Source: Pocillopora verrucosa | Taxonomy: Eukaryota > Cnidaria > Anthozoa > Scleractinia > Pocilloporidae | Assembly: GCF_036669915.1 (NCBI RefSeq) | Contig: NC_089323.1 | Location: 18,712,587-18,776,586 of the forward strand | Direction: 5' to 3' | Length of the DNA stretch: 64,000 bases | Shown: positions 44,839-64,000 of the stretch, piece after piece | Layout of the letters: every line of letters begins with the position of its first letter | Numbering within the stretch: position 1 is the first letter of the stretch | Translations under genes and position numbers: made by a program | Notes under the pieces: generated by a model | The model's input: the letters and a program-made list of their open reading frames with translations, nothing else | Databases searched by the model: none | Told to the model about the DNA's origin: nothing

Positions 44839-47800
44839 TTACTGATCAGCAGGAAGTTCTTCATACAATTCTTCATCAATTGGATCTATAAAAAAAAATG
44901 AATCAATGAATACTTCTGAAAAATTATTAAGTTAATAGATTAATTGCTTAAAGAATTTGTGATAGAGCTAAATTTGAAGCAGTGTTTGTACCTTGTCCCC
45001 CTATATCATCATACACCTCTTGGTCATCTTCTGAAATGATAGCAGAGATTGAAGAAATACAAATAAGAAATATATTTTTTTAAATTTTCTAAGGTAAAAT
45101 TTTGAGTTGAGTGAAGAAATAGAAAAAGATGTTATTGGTCTTATTGTGAGCCTGGGAGAAATAGAAAATTCTTGAGTTCTGGTGAGGAACAGGATCTCAG
45201 ACCTTAAGACTCTGCACTCCAATGCTCTACCGCTGAGTTACAAAGACTCTTATAGTAAGCAAGGTTATCACTAAGTTCACTCATGACACACATCCTGTAT
45301 ACTGTGAGGATCAGCAATGTCCTTTGAAGAAAAGACTTCTGAAGTTACACAAAAAACAGTTTTCTTTGTTTGGTTTATTGTAGTAATTCTTATTGTCGCT
45401 TCCCACTGTTTCCACTCTGGCCTTGTTTTGCAGACTAGGGTTACAGCACATCAGGATTACACACCCAGGGGTTTGGACAACTTTTTACTGTTTTACTGCA
45501 GCCACCTAAGAAAGGGAAGTTAGGCAAAACCCAAACATAATAACCTGCCCTCAGGTTAAACAGACACATGTAAGGTGTCTTGTATTAAAAACCTAGGTAA
45601 TGAGAAAAGAAAAGGTCATTGATTTGCAAGAACAATAAATTAGTTACTCCTTACATAATACTTTAAGGTAGGATGTCTTGTTCATCCTTTGTATAGAGAC
45701 TACTCCCAAAGATATTTTAAACAACATATACAACCTTAATTTAATTTTTACCTTCTTCTATGATCTGTCCACCTTTTTGATACTGATCTACATCTTCATA
45801 AAAATCCTCAGTTATGATTGCACTGTTAACCGAAAAAAAGTTCTTAACCCTTTCACTCTTTGAAGTGATTAACATCTAACTTCTCATCATAATATCTATA
45901 CACTATAGAGCAAACAAGTAATAAGAATTCTCAAACTTATCAAGGAAATGTGTAGCAGCTAGAGGGAGGATTAACAATCAGTGCTGAGTTGTTCAAAAGG
46001 TTAACCAACAGTTTTTGATACAATTTTGTAGCTTTGCAGACAGTTTAAATTGTTTATATTTTTTTCTGTTCTATGCCAAGATAAAACCCCTCAAAGTCTA
46101 AGCACTATTTATTACAATTGAAAATCAAACAAAATGAATTACTAATCCATACCTCATCCTATTTCCATCGCTGTCAATCTGAAAAAAAACCAATATGATT
46201 TAAATTAACTCAAAAACTCAACACTAAGAAGTTAGAATGTGACTAAAAGAAAAAGGTTAAAATGTTGTCTTTAAAATATGCTTACTTTGAGTTGAATCAG
46301 CTCTGTAGGAATGTACCCATCTATTGAAATTAGTCAAAAATAACCATTAAGTTTCTTCAAACGTTTGACAACAACACACAGAATAAAAGAATTCAAAGTC
46401 AATGATACATACAATGTCCTGCAGTATTTTGGACCAGCCATTTTCCTTGGGGGCAATTTTTTTCACTGACAACAACCAAGGGATCTCTTTCTTTTACTGG
46501 CAGTTCAAACTTTCCATCACCAGCAAAATTGCTCTTGGCCTCTCCTATCCCAGTATTTTCATTTCCTGGTTTGATCTGCAAAGGATTATATGGGGATTAG
46601 TCAAAAGTATTGATTTCTCCTCCCTCTTTATTTCAATCTTCACCCTTCCCTAAGAATGTTTTCTCCCATGAGTGACCAAGACAGAATTTCTCCTTGCAAT
46701 ATCAATACAATGTCACGCAGAAAAGTGATTGGAATGAAGATAAAATCAATAAGGGGATTATAAGTTGATCCAACACCAAATTATCCAAACTAACTTCACA
46801 AGAATTGTATGGCAGACAGTAAGGAGAATTACTAATGAGATCTTGGGTGTGTTGTAAGGATTACGACTAAAACAACAGTAAATGTGTAAGAATATAGTTT
46901 CTCATAATGTAAAATGTAGGAGTAGGTTTTGAGCCAACATATTTCACCCCCATGGAGTGTTCTTTTTGACTCTCTCACTAATACAACCTCAATATAAACT
47001 CTCTTCTCTTTGCAACACACAACTCTTGTAATCACATCTCTAGAAAATTTCTGTTAACCCTTGAACTCACAAAATCTGATGGTTACTTATCACCTCTAAC
47101 TGTTACACATTTCCTTGCAAATTTGTCGCCAGAACTTGGTGTAAAATATGATCAAGATAGAACTTCTAAATGATGAGTTTAATTAGCACTGGAATACATT
47201 CACTGAAAAACCTGTTTATAAGGGTATTTTCATCACCTGTTAGTTGGATTATGTATGGATACCATAGGGATGTAACAGGGAGAAGTAACATGCTAATCAC
47301 TTTTGGGAGTTAAGGACTTAAATCAAAACATTACTCTTTTTTGGTATTTATCTTTCTTCTCTCCGACCTTCTCTATGAGAGAAACCTTCTTGGTCACTCC
47401 CACAAGGAAAAGGATTAAAACTTAATAGTGATGATCTACCTGTCCCAATGGATATTTTTTCCAATCTGGGCTGGTGCAGTGTCGACAAAAAAGAGCTGAG
47501 AAAATCTGCCATTATTCAGCTTTTTCTCATACAAAATGAAAGCTGTTTTTAGCATATGAATCATTTACCAATTGAAAATATTTCATACTTTGTGTTTCCT
47601 GCAGAGCTCCTTGTCAACTCGTTCCCTTTTCTTCTTCTCTTCTTCTTTCCTTTTTTTCTCCTCTTTTTCTTCCCGTTCCCTTCTTTTTTCATCTTCTTTC
47701 TTCTTTTTAAGTTCTTCTTTTTCCTTCTTTTTCTGGTTTTCCATTTCCTTTTTAAGATCTTTCTTTGCTTTTTCTTTGCGTGGTAAACTACTGAGAATTT

Positions 47801-50643
47801 AACAAGAAATATCAAATAACACACCAAAAAAAAGAAACCATAAGACAATTTTCCAGAATTTCTCATTGGACCTTGAAGAAAAGATACCTAGAAATTTGAG
47901 TTTTAATCATCTACACCCACAGAGTGACTCCTTACAACTATCACTGCTGAATCAAAAAGTAAGGTCAAAAGAATACAGGAATTATTCACCAACCAATGAA
48001 ACTTGATTGTTAAACAAATTCTCCTTGTCATTACCATGGGAAATGTATAGAAAAAGTGTGGAGAATTAATAATGTTGGGGCATAAAGAGTTAAGTATTTA
48101 AAGGTACCACTGGTTCTTAATTCTCAAAATAACAAGAACTTAATTATTTTAGAACTAAATTTTCTGCATTTTCAGATAAATTGAAAAGCAGATATCTGTT
48201 TGCAAACATTATTATACAATTGACAATAAAAATACAGACTTCACACCTTGAAGGTAATGGAGGTGGAATGTTGTTATTTTCAATCTGGATGTCATGCCCT
48301 CCATGATTCTTTCCATCCCTATTCTCTTCTTCAGCTGCCAGTACATCATACAATTCCTCTCCACCAATAAAAGACTTATCACCACCTACAAAATCTGTTG
48401 AACAAACATGAATCAAACAGTAATGATGGTTCACTGGGATCAAATATTGAAGAACACCTCACCGCCAAATTCTAGAATAGTAAAGCAATTCCCTAGATCT
48501 AGAAATTTAGAGCATTTTAAAATTAGAATTGTGTTAATAGCCACAAACTCAAAAAACATGATGATCTATTGTAATGGTTTTTTCTACACTATTAATTTTC
48601 ATTTTTGTAAATACTACAATCTTAGCTTGCTAACACAGCCCTATATTACTTTGAAACAGTCTAAGCTTAGTAGGACCTTTCTCTATATGGGACTTGTAGA
48701 TAATCAAAAAAATATTTAGTGAATAAATCAATCAACAAACTTGATTTTTTTACTTTCCATGAAACCAACTAATATTTTAGAAGAATTGCAAAATGCACAA
48801 TCAATGTGCTGTCAGAAACAAGACTTCAGGCAGGTGTTTGTACTGTCATTCACTGATTGCACTATTTGAGTTCTGAAATAAAGCCTGACCCACAGTCATT
48901 GGTGCTTAACTATACAAACGAACATGGGATAAAAGTTTCCATTAAAATTTGTATGAGTTGTATTATCTTTAAAAAAATCACTTTACCATTTTGTATTTGA
49001 AGAGCCTGTTCCTTCACAGTATCTAAATCATCATAGTTTTCATCACAAATTGGCTCAGGATTCTGCCCTTGAGTGTTACTTCCTGTATTCTCCTCCATTC
49101 CACCAACATCATCATAGTTTTCTTCAAAAATTCCTATGGTAAAGAACAGGAAAGCCATTTACTGAGCACACAAAATAAATTTAGTTTTCATTCCTTAACC
49201 CTTTAACCCCTAAAAGTGACTAACATCTTATTTCTCCTTACAACATCAGCCCTGAATTACACATTAAGGTCATGAGAATGAAGGAAATAATCACCAACTT
49301 AAGAAGCTCTTGATTGTTCAACAAATACTCCTTGTCAGCAGAATACGCATACTGATCTCTGGGTGTGAAGAGTTTAGCATTTTTGATTTAAATTTTTAAT
49401 ATTTATTGCTATATAATCAACAACATTGTTATTACCATTTGCTTCCTGTTTGCCTTGTTCATCTTCTTGTCCTCCCAGAATCTGATTTTTAATTTCATCA
49501 ACATCATCATACATTTCTCCGTCATCATTATCTTCAACAATAGCATCACCTAAAAAACAAATTTGTGCGGAATCAGTTTTGTCAAAATTGATGACACAAT
49601 TGTGTAAACATTCCTGCAACTATTACATCATTTAATCAAAATTTCTCAAATGCTTTTTTAATTACTTTATAAGCTTAATGTGATACCAATAATAAAAGAA
49701 AAATAAGAATATTGATATTAATCCATTAACTATTAACCAAGACAGAATTTCTCCTTACAATATCAATACAATATCAAGCAGACAAGAGTTGAGAATAAAG
49801 AAAAATGTCAAGTAAGGGATTATTGATTGATCCAATACTAAACACCAAGAACTAAATTCATAGGAACTGTGTAGCAGAAAGTAAGGAGAATTCCTGACTA
49901 AATGAGGTCTTGGGACTGAAAGGGTTAAATGATTTTGCCGCAGGCTTTGTGCATGTATTGTCTAGATAAGCTGTTATAGTCATACCCATGCTGGTGTTGC
50001 TGCTGCTCTGCAGTATGCTTCGTCGTGGTGCCATAATGACACTCTTGCTCTCATACTTCTCCAACAACTTTACTAAACTATCTGGTTTTGAAGGCTTAAT
50101 GGGAGCTTTCCCAAGACTTTCCATTGTAGGCAGATTGCATAGTTTTGGGTCTCCTCTGGAATCCCTACAAACAACATTTCTGTTTTTGTTAGTTAAAATT
50201 ATATCTTTGTTTTCACCACTGCTATCACTGCAAGTTGAGCCTGATCGTTGTTTGGTCTGTAGATTTTCCTTGCCTGGTTTATGATTGTCTACAGATGGCT
50301 TTGGTCTAGGCTTAGGTGGCTTTTTCGGTTTCACCACCTCTGCATCTTCTTTGTGATCAAACAATGCTCTTCTTTTAGCTATAATACTTTGAAGCTCATT
50401 CTCTGGCTCATCAGTATCAGCAGTGTGTTTGTTATCAACATCCTCTGCAATCAAGCTGTCTCGCATGCCAGTCTTTCTAAGTTTTACACCAGGGATGAGC
50501 TGGGCAATGTTAACTTCAGTATTGTTGTTTGGAATTGGGTTGTTTCTTGTGGCTGGGGATGGCTTGTTGCTTGGAGCTCTTGGTGGTGGAGTTCTGTGAA
50601 GTGAGCCCTTCTTCTGTAGAATTTCGTTTAGTGGAACTGCCAT
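44839..50643 (-). CDS. FYB1-like: FYB1/ADAP-like adaptor with helically extended SH3 domain, 568 aa, 12 exons
   Basis: A cytosolic scaffold. The vertebrate relatives FYB1/ADAP and PRAM1 connect tyrosine-kinase signalling to integrins and actin. Minus-strand exons: 50643-49986, 49549-49436, 49133-48987, 48385-48247, 47790-47589, 47505-47440, 46575-46413, 46320-46286, 46178-46153, 45822-45752, 45030-44992, 44885-44839 (1707 nt, in frame). Residues 1-220 are Pro/Lys-rich with KPPKPRPKP. About 220-350 hold acidic tyrosine motifs (MYDDV, NYDDV, NYDDL, LYDVL) suited to SH2 binding. About 353-420 form a Lys/Glu-rich charged helix. About 430-508 fit the FYB-type SH3, with WKKYPLGQIKPG and GHYGYIPTELIQLK. 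The C-terminus carries FYEDV, VYDDI and LYEELP. The domain order matches FYB1. The short intron 47588-47506 has a weak acceptor context and is the least certain junction. Confidence 0.8.
45185..45252 (-). repeat. tRNA-derived SINE head in an adaptor-gene intron
   Basis: On the minus strand box A TAACTCAGCGGTAGAGCA (45240-45223) and box B GGTCTGAGATCC (45203-45192) lie at tRNA spacing. The tail probably continues to about 45120. Confidence 0.6.
45844..46004. mobile_element. TTAA-type miniature element, family C
   Basis: Starts TTAACCCTTTCACTC and ends AAAAGGTTAA, with TTAA at both ends. The interior resembles the copy at 39929. It sits in an adaptor-gene intron. Confidence 0.7.
46650..46860. 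mobile_element. TTAA-type miniature element, family A (worn ends)
   Basis: GAGTGACCAAGACAGAATTTCTCCTTGCAATATCAATACAA through GTATGGCAGACAGTAAGGAGAATTACTAATGAGATCTTGGG, the same interior as the copies at 49718 and 50809. The outer TTAA is not clearly kept. Confidence 0.7.
47054..47321. mobile_element. TTAA-flanked miniature element, related to family C
   Basis: Begins TTAACCCTTGAACTCAC and ends TTTTGGGAGTTAAGGACTTAA, with inverted ends and TTAA on both sides. Confidence 0.6.
47910..48090. mobile_element. TTAA-type miniature element, family B (worn)
   Basis: The interior TGATTGTTAAACAAATTCTCCTTGTCA and GAAATGTATAGAAAAAGTGTGGAGAAT match the other family B copies. The ends are degraded. Confidence 0.55.
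49195..49377. mobile_element. TTAA-type miniature element, family B
   Basis: TTAACCCTTTAACCCCTAAAAGTGACTAACATC at the left end, with an interior shared with the copies at 59532 and 36650. It lies in an adaptor-gene intron. Confidence 0.7.
49718..49928. mobile_element. TTAA-type miniature element, family A
   Basis: TTAA at 49718 and 49925. The interior CCAAGACAGAATTTCTCCTTACAATATCAATACAATATCAAG is shared with the other family A copies and the right end is GAAAGGGTTAA. Confidence 0.8.
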
Positions 50644-50808
50644 TATAATTGTACTAATTCTGGAATATCAATCACAAAGAAAAAGACATAAATTAAATTA
50701 TGATAATTTCATTATTTATACACAGCAGACCATGCCAAAAAACAAATAGCCATAGTGTTAATTATTTAATTTCAAAAAATTGAAAAGTTGCAAGATCTTA
50801 TGCTCTGG
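50644..50808. other. Adaptor gene 5' flank
   Basis: Immediately upstream of the adaptor ATG. AT-rich, with no motif recognised; any upstream non-coding exon cannot be fixed by eye. Confidence 0.3.
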
Positions 50809-51026
50809 TAAACCATTTAAATCCCATGAGTGACCATTACAGAACTTCTCCTTACAATATCAATACAATATCAAGTAGACAAGTGATGAGAATAAAGAAA
50901 AATATCACCTAAGGGTTTATTAGTTGAATCAATACCAAATTCTTTGAACTGATAATTTACAAATTGTATGGCAGACAGTAAGGAGAATAACTAATTAGAT
51001 CTGGGGGTATAGGGCTCAAGGATTTA
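50809..51026. mobile_element. TTAA-type miniature element, family A
   Basis: CCATTTAAATCCCATGAGTGACC at the left and a GGGGGTATAGGGCTCAAGGATTTAA-like right end. The interior TATGGCAGACAGTAAGGAGAATAACTAA matches its relatives. Confidence 0.7.
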
Positions 51027-53865
51027 AGATTTAAGATAAGCACTTTTGCTGTAAACCAGCTATGAAAGTGCTAAGAAAATATGGAAAACTAGTAGAGTGT
51101 TACACTTTGATCTGTAAAAAGAAGCTAATGAGTTGTTTTGTCCGACAGAACAACTCTGAGTACAGAGCAATCTTCAGGGAATGAGAGTAAGTTTAAAAGA
51201 CAACAATAGTTTTGGATGAGAAAAATTTAAAATTTTTACTGACAAATTGTATCTTATAGAATTTAAGCCTGTTGGTACAAAATCTTCATTCCCAGTTTCC
51301 CCAAGAAAGATTGTAATACATGCAGTTGTGACTGAACCCCAATCTAACTGATAGATTGGACACTGTCCACAATCCTTTTCAAGGAAATGGCTAGAATTAG
51401 AAATGTGTTTTTGTTTTTTTTTTCTTGATTGAATACCAATCCATTGATAAGAATCTAGAAATTGAGATGGAGAGATCCACTCTGGGTACAGGCTGGTTAC
51501 ATGTAAGTTCTTTTCTAGATTAAGCAACTTATTGGCACACAAGACCCAAGAATTAGACAAAACCAATGGTTCTGCACCCTGCTTGCACATTTTTTTAATT
51601 TTAAAATCATTTTAGCATATTGATGCTTTGGAATCTGTGCACGTTTTATTAGAGAGAAAGCAAGTTGTTCTCTAACTGGAGTAATGCACAAATGCACAAA
51701 TGGGCATTTGACTGTTGTCCATGACCAAGAGGATGAATAATTATTTAAAACCTTCTTGCATGGGATGGGATATTTAAATAAGAAATGTCAAATTTTTACC
51801 ATGCCTGGTCCCAAAACAAGCCTCAGTCTGTTGTGTTGTTTAGCATTAGTTTTAAAAAATAAGATTTTCACTTTGCTTCACCAGTCATTCAGCAGATCAC
51901 TCCATAATATTCATCAAAAAAGCAAACCGCATTTCCATTGGGAAACAAATTGAAGGAGGATTTGAAGGCCGCACACGTGTCAATTCACATTTTCAGCATT
52001 GTGCATATGATCAGGAGGGGTTTATATGTGTTTCAGTCTCAAAATAGTTCAAATAACTGAGGTAAATCTTATCAGTGTTCGTGACCCACAACAGTTTGCA
52101 AAGAGAGAAGACCTTTTCGCCAATTTCGTACAGAATAGTTACAAGGTAGGAATTGTCTCGTTTCAGTATGAGGACGACACGAAGTTTTAAAGCCATAAAA
52201 TCATTTCGCTTCCGGGTGGAAATGAAAAAATGTGGAAATGCTGAACTAAAGCAAAGCCTGGGAAACAGCAATTAACATATATTCGAAGGTCTGTTTGCTT
52301 AATGAGACATCGACCGTACAAGTGTTCGCCTCGGGGCTGTAAACTTGAAAACCGAAAGAAGAATTAAAGTGCGATCTTGATTTTCCGCTGGAACTTTGAC
52401 TTGATTACTGTATATGACGACGAGATACTTATTTCGCCGCATGACCTGCAATGATCATGACTGCTGTATTGATCGTTGTATATCAGTTGCTCATATGTTC
52501 AGATCAAAACAATAATATTGAGATACTCGAAACTAAAACGCAGTATTGAGAAATATTGTATAAATATCACGTCCTAATGTATTTACTGGTTTCTTCTTAA
52601 ATTTCTTGCATTAATTTACCGTAGTAGAACCTTCGATGAAACCCGTGCTGTTGAAACCCGTTCTGCGACGCCGCCTGGTCAATCGACATAGACGGAACAA
52701 GAACGTCTCACAAATTTTTACCTCATTTTTATACCTTTCACCTCAAAATAACTAAATGTAACTCATAAACATACCCTGATCATTCACATAAGGTTGTTTT
52801 GGTGAAGTTTTCCGTCATTTTAACTCTGTTTTGCTTGCAAATACCATCACACTAGTCTTCGTCGACCACAAAGAATCTGAGTGCTAAAGCGTCGTGAGGA
52901 TATACTTCCGCTACGGTTTACGTAACAGAATAAGGATTTTGATTGGTCAATTTTGATATTTAGGCAACTAATTAATTTGATTGGATATTGGCCTTGATAT
53001 TGTAACGACAAATATTAAACACTTAACCACTTGGGATGGAAGGGGTGGTTTTATTTTTCTTCCCAAGCGGGAGGGCGGGATGGGGAAGGAGAGTACTTGG
53101 GGGAGGGGAGAAAAGAAGGGGTAGAGAACCGGTGTGGGGGGAAGAGAACTTGAGAGGAAGAGAACTTGGCAGCGAAAGGGGGCTGGGTGGGAAGAACTAC
53201 GCGACTAATTATCTCTTCCAGTTTTTCAAACTTGTAAAATCATTTGTAGCTGTTTTTAAACAGATCAAAGATACTTAAGAATTTAAACACCAGCTAGGAA
53301 TGCACCCACTAGAATCGTTGTCTTGACAAGGTCAGTTGACTATCAATACTGAAAATTGGAACTCATAAGAAAAAATATGGAATACAACCCATGAGAAAAG
53401 GATTATTTCCATAAACTTTATTTGGGACACCCCATAAAACAAGCTCCCTGGAAAATAAATATCTGCCATTTTTGAAGGCACAAGAAGGCGTTAGGACTAA
53501 CTGTCCTGATTTAGAGAGCTATTTCTTTTTCTTTTTTTTACAGTAAGTCCAGTCTTCGCTGCGAAGTCGAAAAAACCCAGGTAGTTTTTTTGCAGTTCAA
53601 AATGTACGTAACTCGAAGAAATTATCAGCAACAAGTTGTTCCTATTCGAAATCTTATGGTTAGTAAGTTTCTTGTATGGCTTTGATGTGTCGCGTGACTG
53701 AGCTCTCTTAGCGTGACCATCAATTTCTTGCTATCTCGTCAAGGTCACGATAACACTGTGCTGTGGTATTTGCTATTGTGTTCTTGTTCTCCGACTCGTT
53801 TGTAAGACGTCACAATCCTGCCGGTTCCATGTCGCTGAGTTCGACTATTTTTTGCTTATCTGCTC
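51027..53865. other. Intergenic between the adaptor 5' end and the LAP gene 3' end
   Basis: No exon can be supported. A purine-rich, strongly G-biased tract lies at about 53085-53195. A minus-strand AATAAA at 53422-53417 could be the polyadenylation signal of the LAP gene. The adaptor promoter may lie in the more CpG-containing part around 52.3-52.9 kb. Confidence 0.35.
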
Positions 53866-63747
<9,882 letters not shown>

Positions 63748-63911
63748 CTACAGATAAAAATAAGTAAGTGAAAAAAATTAATAAACAACTTGCCTGGAAG
63801 GGATACAAAATCAAGACTAGAGAAAATTGCAATATTTTTCAAAATTCTGATATTAGATAACAGAGTATGTTTTTAAAAACCCTTGAAATATTAAGAGATT
63901 TTTGACATCCT

Positions 63912-64000
63912 TTAATCCTTTCAGCACCAATATTTCATTTTTTAATTCTACTTATCATCTGTCATATAATTCTCATGATGTTAGTTTGGATAATTTGATA
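63912..64000. mobile_element. TTAA-type miniature element, family A, cut by the window end
   Basis: TTAATCCTTTCAGCACC, then a CATCTGTCATATAATTCTCATGATGTTAGTTTGGATAATTTG interior that matches the first half of the 60346 copy. Confidence 0.7.

Noticed and set aside
47561..47866. Lys/Arg-only and Phe/Ser-only frames over the charged-helix exon
   Set aside because: They are the other frames of a Lys/Glu-rich coding exon. The frame giving alternating K and E residues is the one in phase with the neighbouring exons.
53036..53278. 80-residue Gly/Arg/Glu-rich frame on the plus strand
   Set aside because: Produced by a purine-rich tract. No similarity and no gene context.

Overview
This window looks like nuclear DNA of a cnidarian, most likely an anthozoan (stony coral or sea anemone). 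That is inferred from its content; no species-specific marker was identified. Genes are intron-rich with GT-AG introns. Replication-dependent histone genes carry 3' stem-loops. There is an intronless rhodopsin-like receptor, and small TTAA-flanked elements, tRNA-derived SINE heads and foldback repeats are dense. Most of the DNA is AT-rich and non-coding.

Layout. 1-1.7 kb: a tandem array of repeat units, each with a tRNA-like Pol III cassette. 3.3-4.2 kb: a single-exon class A GPCR (+). 8.5-17.3 kb: a complete RFX1/2/3-type transcription factor gene (-), 16 coding exons, 741 aa. 17.4-34 kb: almost gene-free and full of local duplications. It holds two imperfect (CAGT)n blocks around a small CpG-containing island, one orphan exon (-), and three separate diverged tandem arrays. 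34.3-37.1 kb: an unrecognised five-exon gene (-), 267 aa. 38.0-39.4 kb: a large foldback element enclosing a ~210-bp tandem array. 41.0-44.1 kb: a histone quartet with a decayed H3 (-) and intact H4 (+), H2A (-) and H2B (+). 44.8-50.6 kb: a 12-exon FYB1/ADAP-like adaptor gene (-), 568 aa. 53.9 kb to the window end: a LAP-family gene of the Erbin/Densin type (-), with 11 visible leucine-rich repeats and a C-terminal PDZ domain; its 5' end lies outside the window.

The neighbouring genes do not form a pathway. RFX1/2/3 factors are known regulators of ciliary genes. LAP proteins organise basolateral membranes and junctions. FYB-type proteins link tyrosine-kinase signalling to adhesion and actin. 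The histones supply S-phase chromatin. The most unusual material is non-genic: the Pol III cassette array, three hammerhead-ribozyme-like motifs of the kind found in Penelope-like elements, the foldback element, the H3 pseudogene that keeps its stem-loop, and several TTAA-flanked miniature transposon families.

Exon boundaries were set by eye from splice consensus, reading phase and family similarity. For each multi-exon gene the summed exon lengths are consistent with an uninterrupted frame.
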